This document shows, piece after piece, positions 52,221-61,682 of a stretch of 64,000 bases of DNA (position 1 is the stretch's first letter; every line of letters starts with the position of its first letter). Made by a program: the position numbers and the translations under genes. The notes under the pieces are model-generated. The model had not been told where the DNA came from. It searched no databases and was given only the letters and a program-made list of their open reading frames with translations. The stretch lies in NCBI RefSeq assembly GCF_014649955.1, contig NZ_BMUA01000010.1, forward strand, positions 186,001-250,000, in the 5' to 3' direction. This stretch comes from Streptomyces violascens. GTDB taxonomy: Bacteria > Actinomycetota > Actinomycetes > Streptomycetales > Streptomycetaceae.

Positions 52221-55130
52221 GTGCAGCTCGGTCGCGGCAAGAGGGCGACGACGCTTGCGATCGCCGTGATCGGCGGCCTGATCGCTGCCGCGCCCGGCGC
52301 CCTCGCCGCCCCGCCCGGGCCCGCTCTCACCGCTTCCGATCCGGCCCTGGACGCGGGCCCGCTGCCCGAGGTGTGGCCCCGGCCACAGTCCCTGAAGCCC
52401 GCCGGGTCGCCGGTCGGTCTCGGCGGCGAGGCGGTTCTCCTCGCGGACCCGGGTACCGATCCGTACGCCGTGCAGGCCGTGGCGGATCTCCTGAAGGCGG
52501 CCGGGGTGCGCACCCTGCACCGTCAACTGCCGGGCGGCGGGCCGGTGTTCAGGGTCGGCGGGCCCGGCGCCGATGACGCGCTGCGGGCGCTGCGGGTGCC
52601 CGCGCGGGGCGATCTGCCGGCCGGCGGCTACCGGATCGGGGTCGGCCGGGTCGCCGGGCGGGACACGGTGGCGCTCGACGGGGTGGGCGGGGACGGCCTC
52701 TTCCACGCCGCGCAGACGCTGCGCCAGCTGATCGGCAGGGACAGGCACGGGGACCGGCGCGTCCCGGGTCTCGCGGTGCGCGACTGGCCGGGTACGGCCG
52801 TGCGCGGCACCGCCGAGGGCTTCTACGGCCAGTCCTGGAGCCTCGAACAGCGCCTGGACCAGCTGGATTTCATGGGCCGCACCAAGCAGAACCGTTACCT
52901 GTACGCGCCGGGCGACGACCCGTACCGCCAGGCCCGGTGGCGCGAGGCGTACCCCGCCGAGCAACGCGACGCCTTCCGGGCGCTCGCGGACCGGGCGGCC
53001 CGCAACCATGTGACGCTGGCGTGGGCGGTGGCACCCGGCCAGGAGCTGTGTCTGTCATCGGACGCCGATGCCGCACGGCTGAACCGCAAGTTCGACGCGA
53101 TGTGGGCGCTCGGGGTGCGGGCGTTCCAGCTGCAGTTCCAGGACGTCTCGTACAGCGAGTGGCACTGCGGCGCGGACGCGGAAACGTTCGGCTCGGGCCC
53201 CGAGGCCGCGGCCAGGGCGCACGCCCGGGTCGCGAACGCCGTCGCCGCGCATCTGGCCGCGGCCCACCCCGGGTCCGAGCCGTTGTCGCTGATGCCGACC
53301 GAGTACTACCAGGACGGTGCGACGCGCTACCGCGGCGCCCTCGCGGCCTCGCTCGCTCCGGGCGTGCAGGTCGCCTGGACCGGGGTCGGGGTCGTGCCTC
53401 GCACCATCAGCGGCTCCCAACTCGCGGACGCCCGCGCCGCGTTGGGCCACCGGCTCGTCACGATGGACAACTACCCGGTCAACGACTACGCGCCGGGCCG
53501 GATCTTCCTCGGCCCGTACACCGGCCGCGAGCCGGGTGTCGCGGCGGGCTCGGCGGCGCTGCTCGCCAACGCGATGGAGCAGCCCACCGCGTCCCGCATC
53601 CCGCTGTTCACGGCCGCCGACTTCGCGTGGAACCCGCAGGGCTACCAGCCTCAGGAGTCCTGGCGAGCCGCCGTCGACGACCTGGCGGGCGGCGATCTCG
53701 AGGTCCGCGAGGCGCTCACGGCCCTTGCGGGCAACGACTCCTCGTCGGTGCTCGGGGGCCCCGAGTCGGCGTATCTGCGCCCGCTCATGGACGCGTTCTG
53801 GAGTGCGCGCACGGGCCCGGACGCGGCGGCGCGCGATCGTGCGGCCAAGGCGCTGCGCGGCGCGTTCACGGCGCTGCGGCAGGCCCCGCAGCGCCTCGCG
53901 CATGCCGAGGTGGGCGGTGAACTGGGGCCCTGGATCGACCAGTTGGCGCGCTACGGGCAGGCCGGTGAGCTGGCCGTCGATCTGCTCCAGGCCCAGTCGG
54001 CGGGCGACGGCGCGGCGGCCTGGCGGGCCTCGCTGGCCCTGGCGCCGGTGCGCGAGGCGGCCGCTCAGGCCCCGGTCACCGTCGGCAAGGGCGTGCTCGG
54101 CGCGTTCCTGGACCGGGCGGTGCGGGAGGCCGACGCGTGGACGGGCGCGGACCATCCGGCGGCGAACGTCACCCGGGCGCCGGACGCCTACACGGTCGGG
54201 CTCGGCGGCGGCCGTCCGGTCCAGGCGCTGACCGTGATGACGAAGCCGGGCACCACGGGCGAGGTCCAGGCGCACATCCCGGGCGACGAGTGGCGCACCC
54301 TGGGCCCCCTCGACGCCTCCGGGTGGACGCAGATCGCGGCGAACGGCGTACGGGCCGACGCGGTGCGGGTGGCCGGCGGCTCGTCCGGGGTGGACCGCCT
54401 GGTGCCCTGGTACGCGGACCGCCCGCGGGCCCACCTGGCCCTGGACCACGCCTCGACGGACGCCGAGATCGGCGGGGCCGCGCGGCGCGTCACGGCCTCG
54501 GTGGCGGCGATGGGGCCCGAGGACGTGCGGGGCACGCTGACCGCGAAGCCGCCGCGGGGCATCACGGTGCGCCTCCCCCGGGACACGGCGGTGGCCCGCG
54601 GCACGAGCGCCGGCGTCCCGGTCGAGGTGAGCGTCGCGAAGGGCACGCCCGCGGGCGAGTACCAGGTGCCGCTGTCCTTCGCGGGCCAGGAGACCACCCT
54701 GACCGTGCGGGCCTGTCCGCGCACCGGCGGCCCCGACCTGATCGCGGGCTCGAAGGCGACCTCGTCCGGGGACGCGGACCCGTCCTTCCCGGCCCGCGCG
54801 GCGGCCGACGGCGACCCGGCGACCCGCTGGGCCTCGCTCCCCGACGACTCCGCCTGGTGGCAGGCCGAGCTCGCCGCTCCCGCCCGGGTCGGCCTGGTGG
54901 TGCTCCAGTGGCAGGGCGCCGGTGCCGCGCGGTACGAGGTGCAGGTGTCGTCGGACGGGCGTAGCTGGCGTACGGCAGCGGCCGTAGACGCCGGTAAGGG
55001 CGGGCGTGAAGCGGTCCACCTGGACGCGAAGGACGCCCGCTTCATCCGGATCCAGGGGATGCGGCGGGCGTCGTCGTCCGGCTACGCGTTGTGGTCGGCC
55101 GAGGCGTATGCCGTGACGGAGACTCCGTAG
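52221..55130 (+). CDS. Secreted GH84-like beta-N-acetylglucosaminidase with CBM32-like domain
   Basis: 969 residues from a GTG at 52221 with GAGGAG upstream; a GTG at 52188 is less likely. Signal peptide LAIAVIGGLIAAAPGALA. A GH20b-like domain (about 50-180) leads to RGTAEGFYGQSWSLEQR, the GH84 hallmark. The usual catalytic pair Asp-Asp appears as Q307-D308 in LQFQDVSYSEW, so the polarising Asp is missing and activity is doubtful or changed. The C-terminal 130 residues form an F5/8-type-C (CBM32) domain (DPATRWASLPDDSAWW). Likely acts on glycans outside the cell. Confidence 0.88.
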   Translation: MQLGRGKRATTLAIAVIGGLIAAAPGALAAPPGPALTASDPALDAGPLPEVWPRPQSLKPAGSPVGLGGEAVLLADPGTDPYAVQAVADLLKAAGVRTLHRQLPGGGPVFRVGGPGADDALRALRVPARGDLPAGGYRIGVGRVAGRDTVALDGVGGDGLFHAAQTLRQLIGRDRHGDRRVPGLAVRDWPGTAVRGTAEGFYGQSWSLEQRLDQLDFMGRTKQNRYLYAPGDDPYRQARWREAYPAEQRDAFRALADRAARNHVTLAWAVAPGQELCLSSDADAARLNRKFDAMWALGVRAFQLQFQDVSYSEWHCGADAETFGSGPEAAARAHARVANAVAAHLAAAHPGSEPLSLMPTEYYQDGATRYRGALAASLAPGVQVAWTGVGVVPRTISGSQLADARAALGHRLVTMDNYPVNDYAPGRIFLGPYTGREPGVAAGSAALLANAMEQPTASRIPLFTAADFAWNPQGYQPQESWRAAVDDLAGGDLEVREALTALAGNDSSSVLGGPESAYLRPLMDAFWSARTGPDAAARDRAAKALRGAFTALRQAPQRLAHAEVGGELGPWIDQLARYGQAGELAVDLLQAQSAGDGAAAWRASLALAPVREAAAQAPVTVGKGVLGAFLDRAVREADAWTGADHPAANVTRAPDAYTVGLGGGRPVQALTVMTKPGTTGEVQAHIPGDEWRTLGPLDASGWTQIAANGVRADAVRVAGGSSGVDRLVPWYADRPRAHLALDHASTDAEIGGAARRVTASVAAMGPEDVRGTLTAKPPRGITVRLPRDTAVARGTSAGVPVEVSVAKGTPAGEYQVPLSFAGQETTLTVRACPRTGGPDLIAGSKATSSGDADPSFPARAAADGDPATRWASLPDDSAWWQAELAAPARVGLVVLQWQGAGAARYEVQVSSDGRSWRTAAAVDAGKGGREAVHLDAKDARFIRIQGMRRASSSGYALWSAEAYAVTETP

Positions 55131-55187
55131 CCCGTCGAGAGGCTCCGTAGGCCGTTGATACGACAGGGCCCGGATCGCGTCGGGCTC

Positions 55188-55724
55188 TCAGGCTGAGATG
55201 CCGTCGATCCGGGCCAGGGCGTCGTCCGCGCCGAAGGGTTGGAGGTAGGGCAGCCAGCGCGGGTCGCGGTGCCCCGTGCCGATGATCCGCCAGGCGAGGC
55301 CGGTGGGCGGGGCCGGCTGGTGGCGAAGGCGCCAGCCGAGCTCCATGAGGTGGCGGTCCGCCTTGACGTGGTTGCAGCGCCGGCATGCGGCGACCACGTT
55401 CTCCCAGGCGTGCTGGCCGCCGCGGCTGCGCGGGATGACGTGGTCGACGCTGGTTGCGACGCCACCGCAGTACATACAGCGGCCGCCGTCCCGGGCGAAC
55501 AGGGCACGGCGGGTCAGCGGAACGGGCCCCCGGTAGGGGACCCGTACGAATCTCTTGAGCCGGACGACGCTGGGCGCCGCGACGGCACGGGTCGCGCTAT
55601 GCATGAAGGCGCCGGACTCCTCGAGGCTGACGGCCTTGTTTTCGAGGACGAGGACGAGCGCGCGGCGGAGCGGTACGACGCCGAGGGGCTCGTACGACGC
55701 ATTGAGGACCAGGACGTGCGGCAC
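55188..55724 (-). CDS. HNH endonuclease family protein
   Basis: 178 residues starting MPHVLVLNASYEPLGVVPLRRA, a conserved N-terminal segment of this actinobacterial group. The HNH motif reads CMYCGGVATSVDHVIPRSRG and WENVVAACRRCNHVK, with the two CxxC zinc pairs and the catalytic histidine intact. Likely a metal-dependent nuclease; its role in non-mobile genomes is not known. It is convergent with the GH84 gene. Confidence 0.9.
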   Translation of the reverse strand: MPHVLVLNASYEPLGVVPLRRALVLVLENKAVSLEESGAFMHSATRAVAAPSVVRLKRFVRVPYRGPVPLTRRALFARDGGRCMYCGGVATSVDHVIPRSRGGQHAWENVVAACRRCNHVKADRHLMELGWRLRHQPAPPTGLAWRIIGTGHRDPRWLPYLQPFGADDALARIDGISA

Positions 55725-55974
55725 GGGTGCCTCCTATTACGCCGGCGGCGCGTGGCTCGCGCCGGGACGATCTGCTCTCCAGTCTCTCCTCATGGCTGGT
55801 CGAAGCGCCACCACGTCCAGGTAACGGGCTCGAAGTGTTTTCGACCACACCCCCTACTTTCCCAGGCGCGGCGCCCTTCTCCCTCGAACACGTCAACGGA
55901 GCACAGCTCTTGCCCCGTTAGTGTGGTGGGTCTGCCGCCGCCTTCGCGGCACCGCAACGCTGGAGGTTCCTGCC

Positions 55975-57042
55975 GTGAACTGGTCCGCCGTCCTGGCCGA
56001 CGGATCGCCGCCGCCCACACCCGCGACGCTCCAAGACGCCCAGAAGTCGGCCACCGAGGCCGCGGGCTGGGTGGAGCAGAACTGGTCGACGTGGCTGTAC
56101 GTCGGATTCCGCATCCTCCTGATCATCGTCATCGCCTCGGTCCTGAGAGTCCTGGTCCGGCGCGCGCTGACCAAGCTCATAGAGCGAATGAACCGCAGCG
56201 CCCAGGCGGTGGAGGGCACCGCGCTCGGCGGCCTGCTCGTCAACGCCGAGCGGCGCCGTCAGCGCTCGGAGGCCATCGGCTCGGTGCTGCGCTCGGTGGC
56301 GTCGTTCCTGATCATGGGCACGGCCGCCCTGATGGTGCTCGGCGTCCTGAACATCGACCTGGCCCCGCTGCTCGCATCGGCAGGTGTGGCGGGCGTCGCG
56401 ATCGGTTTCGGCGCCCGCAACCTGGTCACGGACTTCCTGTCCGGCGTGTTCATGATCCTGGAGGACCAGTACGGCGTCGGCGACTCCATCGACGCGGGCG
56501 TGGCCTCCGGCGAGGTGATCGAGGTCGGCCTGCGCGTGACGAAGCTGCGCGGTGCGGACGGCGAGATCTGGTACGTCCGCAACGGCGAGATCAAGCGCAT
56601 CGGCAACCTGTCCCAGGGCTGGGCGACGGCCGGGGTCGACGTCCGGGTCCGCGCGAGCGAGGACCTGGAGCGGCTGCGTACGGTGATCAACGAGGCGACC
56701 GAGTCCATGGCGAAGGAAGAGCCGTGGAACGAGCGCCTGTGGGGCCCGGTGGAGATCCTCGGCCTCGACGAGGTGCTCCTGGACTCGATGGTGGTCCGCA
56801 TATCGGCGAAGACCATGCCGGGCAAGGCGCTGAGCGTGGAGCGGGAGCTGCGCTGGCGGATCAAGGTGGCCCTGGACGCGGCGGGCATCCGCATCGTGGG
56901 CGGCCTCCCGCTCGCGGAGGAGCCGGCGGCATCGGACCCCTCGGCCGCAGTGTCCGCCCCCTCGGCCCTGGCCAACCCGACGTCCCCGCAGTCCCTGGCG
57001 ACTACGCCGATCCCCAACCCGAACCCGAATCTGTCCAAGTAA
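55975..57042 (+). CDS. Small-conductance mechanosensitive ion channel (MscS family)
   Basis: 355 residues from a GTG at 55975 with GGAGG about nine bases upstream. Three helices: one near residues 40-58 (ILLIIVIASVLRVLV), a second (SVLRSVASFLIMGTAALMVLGV), and the pore helix LLASAGVAGVAIGFGARNLVTDFLSGVFMILEDQYGVGD, shown here only by its ends LLASAGVAGV and DQYGVGD. The beta domain and a long Ala/Ser/Pro tail follow. Releases solutes on sudden osmotic downshift. It is followed by a strong terminator. Confidence 0.94.
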   Translation: MNWSAVLADGSPPPTPATLQDAQKSATEAAGWVEQNWSTWLYVGFRILLIIVIASVLRVLVRRALTKLIERMNRSAQAVEGTALGGLLVNAERRRQRSEAIGSVLRSVASFLIMGTAALMVLGVLNIDLAPLLASAGVAGVAIGFGARNLVTDFLSGVFMILEDQYGVGDSIDAGVASGEVIEVGLRVTKLRGADGEIWYVRNGEIKRIGNLSQGWATAGVDVRVRASEDLERLRTVINEATESMAKEEPWNERLWGPVEILGLDEVLLDSMVVRISAKTMPGKALSVERELRWRIKVALDAAGIRIVGGLPLAEEPAASDPSAAVSAPSALANPTSPQSLATTPIPNPNPNLSK

Positions 57043-57052
57043 GCGCGCGACC

Positions 57053-57099
57053 CCCGAGGGGCGCCCCGCCGGAAACCGTTCCGCGGGGCGCCCCTCGGG
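57053..57099 (+). terminator. Terminator after the MscS gene
   Basis: Arms of 17 bases (57053-57069, starting CCCGAGGGGCGCC, and 57083-57099) pair perfectly. It starts 10 bases after the stop codon and separates the channel from the csn locus. Confidence 0.9.
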
Positions 57100-57184
57100 C
57101 GTCGCGCAGGTAACGCTTTGGCAGCCGCCAGTGCCCGGGCCATTGACGTGCCGCTGACGCACCCCCTACGTTTCCCCCATCGAA

Positions 57185-57199
57185 TAGGAAACTTTCCTA
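57185..57199. promoter_or_regulatory. CsnR-type operator upstream of csnR
   Basis: TAGGAAACTTTCCTA is a perfect 15-base palindrome 46 bases before the csnR start. A palindrome of this AGGAAA/TTTCCT type is the known target of the ROK regulator CsnR at chitosanase and csn promoters in Streptomyces. No second copy was seen before csnE. Confidence 0.85.
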
Positions 57200-57245
57200 A
57201 CAGTGGTGTGGGGAAGCAGGCGCCCGAAGGGCAGGGGGATCTCTC

Positions 57246-58448
57246 GTGGCCGGTACTACCCCAGGGACCCCGCGCGTACTCCGTGCCATGAACGACCGGG
57301 CCGCCCTCGACCTGCTTCTGGAGCACGGCCCGCTCTCGCGGACCCGCATCGGCAAGCTCACCGGGCTCTCCAAGCCGACCGCCTCGCAGCTGCTCGCCCG
57401 GCTCGAAGCGGCGGGGCTGGTCGTCGCCACCGGGACGACCGCGGGGCGGCCGGGGCCCAACGCGCAGCTGTACTCCGTCAACGCGACTTCCGCCTACGTG
57501 GCCGGACTTGACGTCACCCCGGAACGGATCCGCGCCGCCGTCGCCGACGTGGCGGGCAGCGTCGTCGGGGAGTTCGAGGTCGCAACGCCCGGGCGGCGCG
57601 CCGAGTCCGTGGTGCGGCAGGTGACCGACGCCCTGGACGGCGCGGTCAAGGCCGCCGGGCTCGCACGGGCCGATGTGCACCGCGTCGTCATCGGCACCCC
57701 GGGCGCCTTCGACCCCGGCACCGGGCGGCTGCGCTACGCCTCCCACCTGCCGGGCTGGCACTCCCCCACGCTGCTCGACGAGCTGGCCGCGGCCCTGCCG
57801 ATGCCCGTCGAGTACGAGAACGACGTCAATCTCGCCGCCATCGCCGAGCAGCGCCTGGGCGCGGCCCGCGGCCACGACGACTTCGTACTGCTGTGGAACG
57901 AGGGCGGGCTCGGTGCCGCGCTCGTCATCGGCGGGCGGCTGCACCGCGGGTTCACCGGCGGCGCGGGCGAGGTCGGCTTCCTTCCGGTGCCGGGCGCTCC
58001 CCTCGTACGCCATGTCACCAAGGCGAACTCGGGCGGCTTCCAGGAGCTGGCCGGCGGGCAGGCGCTGGCCCGGCTCGCCCACCGATTCGGCGTCTGCGAC
58101 ATCCCCGGCGGGACGCACAACGAGGTGGCCACTGCCCTGATCACGCGGGGCGCTCAGGCCGAGCAGGGTCCCGAGCGCGAGCTTCTCCGCGCCTTCGCCA
58201 CCGGGCTCGCGACCGGGCTCGCCTCCATGGTCGCCGTGCTCGACCCCGAGCTCGTCGTGCTGTCCGGCGCACTGATCGCCGCCGGGGGCGAGCCGCTGCG
58301 CGAGCTCGTCCAGAGCGAACTCGGCGAGCTGGCCGCCTCCCGGCCCCGGCTCGTCATCGGGGAGGTCGACCAACTCCCGGTATTGCGTGGCGCGTTGGAG
58401 GCCGCTCTCGTCGCCACGCGCGACGAGGTCTTCGACACCACACGCTGA
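57246..58448 (+). CDS. csnR: ROK-family transcriptional repressor CsnR
   Basis: 400 residues from a GTG at 57246. An N-terminal winged helix (LLLEHGPLSRTRIGKLTGLSKPTASQLLARLEAAGLV) is followed by a ROK sugar-kinase-like domain (VIGTPGAFDPGTGRL, YENDVNLAAIAEQ, GGLGAALVIGGRLHRGFTGGAGEVG). The cysteine zinc cluster of many ROK kinases is reduced here. In Streptomyces the orthologous arrangement represses chitosan-oligosaccharide genes until glucosamine oligomers appear. Its box lies just upstream, so it should control itself and the operon. 47 bases separate it from csnE. Confidence 0.88.
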   Translation: MAGTTPGTPRVLRAMNDRAALDLLLEHGPLSRTRIGKLTGLSKPTASQLLARLEAAGLVVATGTTAGRPGPNAQLYSVNATSAYVAGLDVTPERIRAAVADVAGSVVGEFEVATPGRRAESVVRQVTDALDGAVKAAGLARADVHRVVIGTPGAFDPGTGRLRYASHLPGWHSPTLLDELAAALPMPVEYENDVNLAAIAEQRLGAARGHDDFVLLWNEGGLGAALVIGGRLHRGFTGGAGEVGFLPVPGAPLVRHVTKANSGGFQELAGGQALARLAHRFGVCDIPGGTHNEVATALITRGAQAEQGPERELLRAFATGLATGLASMVAVLDPELVVLSGALIAAGGEPLRELVQSELGELAASRPRLVIGEVDQLPVLRGALEAALVATRDEVFDTTR

Positions 58449-58495
58449 ACCGCCCTTCCCCCTCACCCCCTCAGCCCTCTTCGGGAGATACCGCC

Positions 58496-59833
58496 ATGCC
58501 CAGAATCCGCCGGACGCCGGCCGTCGCCCTGGCCGCGACCGCCTCCATAGCCCTGCTCGCCTCCGCCTGTACGGGGCAGAGCAACACCAGCGCGAGCGAC
58601 GACGCGTCCAAGGACACGACGATCACCTTCTGGCACGGCTGGAGCGCCCCCAACGAGGTCAAGGCCATCCAGGCCGACGTGGACGCCTTCCAGAAGGCGC
58701 ACCCCAACATCCACGTGAAGGTCGTCGGCGACATCAACGACGACAAGATCAACCAGGCGCTGCGCGCGGGCGGCTCCAGCGCCCCGGACGTGGTCTCGTC
58801 GTTCACCACGAACAACGTCGGCAAGTTCTGCTCGTCCAACGCGTTCGTCGACCTCGCCCCGTTCCTGAAGAAGGACGGCATCGACCCGGCGAAGACGTTC
58901 CCCAAGACCATGAACGAGTACACCCAGTTCCAGGGCAAGCGCTGCTCGCTGCCGCTGCTCGGCGACTCCTACGCGCTCTACTACAACAAGGACGCCTTCA
59001 AGGCGGCCGGGATCACCGACCCGCCGAAGACCTGGTCGCAGTTCGCGGCGGACGCCAAGGCGCTGACCAAGGCCAAGGGCGACTCGTACGAGCAGCTCGG
59101 CTTCATGCCGAACTACCACGCCTACGAGACGACGACCGAGCACTATCTCGCGCAGTGGTCGCCGACGTACTTCGACGCGAGCGGCAAGTCGAACATCGCC
59201 AAGGACCCGGCCTTCGAGAAGGGCCTCGCCTTCCAGAAGCAGCTCGTCGACGACCTGGGCGGCTTCGCCAAGCTGGAGAAGTACCGCGCGTCCTTCGGCG
59301 AGGAGTACGGCGACACGAACCCGTTCAACACCGGGCAGCTCGCGATGTCGATGGACGGCGAGTGGCGGCTCGGCATGGCGATGGGCAGCAAGCCCAAGTT
59401 CGAGATCGGCGTCGCCCCGCTGCCCGTCCCCGACGACCAGGCGGGCACGTACGGCAAGGGCTATCTGACCGGCACCATCGCGGGCATCGCCGCGACCTCG
59501 AAGAAGCAGAACGCGGCCTGGGAACTGGTCAAGTTCATGACCACCGACACCGACGCGGTGGTCGACTTCGCCAACGCCATCCACAACGTGCCGTCCACCT
59601 TCGATGCCCTCAAGTCCCCCAAGCTCCAGGCCGACCCGCGCTTCAAGACGTTCCTGGACATCGCGCAGAACGCCAACTCCACCACCACCCCGGCCTCCGT
59701 CAACGGCGGCCAGTACCTGGTGTCGCTGCAGAACCTCGGCTACGACGTCGAGAGCGGCAAGCGGGGCGACATCAAGGCGGGGCTCGCCAGGACCGCCCAG
59801 GAGATCGACGCCGCGATCGCGCAGGCGAAGTAG
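58496..59833 (+). CDS. csnE: Extracellular solute-binding lipoprotein, CsnE-like
   Basis: 445 residues from ATG 58496 with GGGAGA upstream. The signal peptide ends in the lipobox LLASAC, so it is anchored to the outer leaflet by its cysteine. A family 1 sugar-binding protein: TTITFWHGWSAPNEVKAIQ, PDVVSSFTTNNVGKF, YYNKDAFKAAGI and GQLAMSMDGEWRLGMAMG. In the csn locus it captures glucosamine oligosaccharides. It is followed 7 bases later by the first permease. Confidence 0.9.
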   Translation: MPRIRRTPAVALAATASIALLASACTGQSNTSASDDASKDTTITFWHGWSAPNEVKAIQADVDAFQKAHPNIHVKVVGDINDDKINQALRAGGSSAPDVVSSFTTNNVGKFCSSNAFVDLAPFLKKDGIDPAKTFPKTMNEYTQFQGKRCSLPLLGDSYALYYNKDAFKAAGITDPPKTWSQFAADAKALTKAKGDSYEQLGFMPNYHAYETTTEHYLAQWSPTYFDASGKSNIAKDPAFEKGLAFQKQLVDDLGGFAKLEKYRASFGEEYGDTNPFNTGQLAMSMDGEWRLGMAMGSKPKFEIGVAPLPVPDDQAGTYGKGYLTGTIAGIAATSKKQNAAWELVKFMTTDTDAVVDFANAIHNVPSTFDALKSPKLQADPRFKTFLDIAQNANSTTTPASVNGGQYLVSLQNLGYDVESGKRGDIKAGLARTAQEIDAAIAQAK

Positions 59834-59840
59834 CCCTGCC

Positions 59841-60785
59841 ATGAGCACGACGTACACACTGCGCTCCAAGCACCGCCGCTCGACGCTGCGGACCCTGGCG
59901 TTCCTGTCGCCCTGGCTGATCGGGTTCAGCGTCTTCTTCGCCTACCCGCTGATCTCCACGGTCTACTTCTCCTTCACCCACTACGACGGCTTCGGCGCGG
60001 CCACCTTCGACGGCCTCAAGAACTGGTCGTACGTCTTCAACGACTATCCGCTGTTCTGGCCGGCGCTGCGCAACACCCTGTGGCTGGTGGTCGTGATGGT
60101 CGCCTGCCGGGTCGTGTTCGGTCTCGGCGTGGGCATGCTCATCACCAAGATCAAGACGGGCGTGGGCGTCTTCCGCACGCTGTTCTACCTGCCCTATCTC
60201 GCCCCGCCGGTGGCGGCCACCCTCGGCTTCGTCTTCCTGCTCAACCCCGGCACCGGACCGGTCAATTCGCTCCTGGGCGACCTGGGCATCCCGGCCCCGA
60301 ACTGGTTCACCGACCCGTCCTGGTCCAAGCCCGCGCTCACCCTGCTCGCGGTGTGGGGCGTCGGCGACCTTATGGTCATCTTCATGGCCGCGCTCCTGGA
60401 CGTACCCAAGGAGCAGTACGAGGCCGCCGAGCTGGACGGGGCCTCCGCCTGGCAGCGGTTCCGCTACGTCACCCTGCCGAACATCTCGCCCATCGTGATG
60501 TTCGCCGTGGTCACCGGAATCATCCAGGCGATGCAGAGCTACACCCAGCCGCTGGTGGCGGGCAAGGTCGCCTCCGGCCACATCGGCAACTCGGGCCAGC
60601 AGTTCGAGCCCGGCTACCCCGACAAGTCGACGCTGACGCTGCCCCAGCTCGTCTACAACCTGGGCTTCCAGCGCTTCGACTACGGCTCCGCGTGCGTGGT
60701 CGCCCTCGTCCTGTTCGCCCTCTCCATGGTCTTCACGGCGCTCCTCATGAAGCGCCGCGGCGGACTCGTCCAGGCAGGTGAGTGA
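59841..60785 (+). CDS. csnF: ABC sugar permease, CsnF-like
   Basis: 314 residues from ATG 59841. Six helices of the MalF type. The EAA loop reads EQYEAAELDGASAWQRFRYV, which contacts the ATPase. TLRTLAFLSPWLIGFSVFFAYPL is helix 1 and its approach, here split for length. It forms the uptake channel with csnG. Its stop overlaps a possible GTG of csnG by a few bases. Confidence 0.9.
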   Translation: MSTTYTLRSKHRRSTLRTLAFLSPWLIGFSVFFAYPLISTVYFSFTHYDGFGAATFDGLKNWSYVFNDYPLFWPALRNTLWLVVVMVACRVVFGLGVGMLITKIKTGVGVFRTLFYLPYLAPPVAATLGFVFLLNPGTGPVNSLLGDLGIPAPNWFTDPSWSKPALTLLAVWGVGDLMVIFMAALLDVPKEQYEAAELDGASAWQRFRYVTLPNISPIVMFAVVTGIIQAMQSYTQPLVAGKVASGHIGNSGQQFEPGYPDKSTLTLPQLVYNLGFQRFDYGSACVVALVLFALSMVFTALLMKRRGGLVQAGE

Positions 60786-60786
60786 C

Positions 60787-61674
60787 ATGACGTACGCCCT
60801 CGACGCAACCGGGGCCGAAGCCGCCACCCCGGCGGCCAGGGTGGCCCGACGCAAGGCCCTGCTCCAGTGGATCGCCGTGCACTCGATCGGGGTCGCGGCC
60901 GCGCTGTTCTTCGTGCTGCCCTTCGTCTTCCTGCTGCTGACCTCGCTCATGGACAACCAGCAGACGCTCACCCGGGACCTGGTCCCGCACCACTGGGCGT
61001 GGTCCAACTACCGCAAGGTGTGGGACACCCCGGGCTTTTTGACCTGGTGGAAGAACACCCTGCTCTACGCCGGACTCGGCACCGTGCTCAGCGTGGTGTC
61101 CTCGGTGCCGGTGGCCTACGCGCTCGCCAAGTTCCGCTTCCGGGGCCGCAATCTGTCGCTGATGCTGGTCATCTCGATGATGATGCTGCCGCCCCAGGTG
61201 ATCATCATCCCGATGTATCTGTTCTGGGCGAAGCAGCTGGACCTGTCCGGCACGCTGTGGCCGCTGATCGTCCCGCTGGCGTTCGGCGACGCGTTCACCA
61301 TCTTCCTGCTGCGCCAGTTCCTGATGACCATCCCGGGCGAGTACCTGGACGCCGCGAAGGTCGACGGGTGCGGGGAGCTGCGCACCCTGATCAAGGTGGT
61401 CCTTCCGATGGCCCGCCCCGGCATCGCCGCCGTCGCGCTCTTCCAGTTCTTCTACGCCTGGAACGACTACTTCGGACCGCAGATCTACGCGTCCGACACG
61501 CCGGGGTCCTGGACGCTGAGCTACGGCCTGGAGTCCTTCAAGGGCGCGCACCATACCGACTGGAACCTGACCATGGCCGCGACCGTACTGGTCATGGCCC
61601 CCGTGATCCTCGTCTTCTTCTTCGCACAGAAGGCTTTCGTCGAGGGCGTCACGCTGACCGGAGTGAAGGGCTGA
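60787..61674 (+). CDS. csnG: ABC sugar permease, CsnG-like
   Basis: 295 residues from ATG 60787 with AGGTGAG just upstream; a GTG at 60778 that overlaps csnF is an alternative. Six helices of the MalG type. The EAA loop reads GEYLDAAKVDGCGELRTLIK. No ATPase gene is in the operon, so a shared ATPase such as the streptomycete MsiK must energise the importer; this is established for several sugar ABC systems of the genus. Confidence 0.9.
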   Translation: MTYALDATGAEAATPAARVARRKALLQWIAVHSIGVAAALFFVLPFVFLLLTSLMDNQQTLTRDLVPHHWAWSNYRKVWDTPGFLTWWKNTLLYAGLGTVLSVVSSVPVAYALAKFRFRGRNLSLMLVISMMMLPPQVIIIPMYLFWAKQLDLSGTLWPLIVPLAFGDAFTIFLLRQFLMTIPGEYLDAAKVDGCGELRTLIKVVLPMARPGIAAVALFQFFYAWNDYFGPQIYASDTPGSWTLSYGLESFKGAHHTDWNLTMAATVLVMAPVILVFFFAQKAFVEGVTLTGVKG

Positions 61675-61682
61675 TCAATTCA

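Noticed and set aside
57043..58495. DasR-type site at the csn locus
   Set aside because: No sequence near ACTGGTCTAGACCAGT was seen; the AGGAAA/TTTCCT palindrome explains control better.
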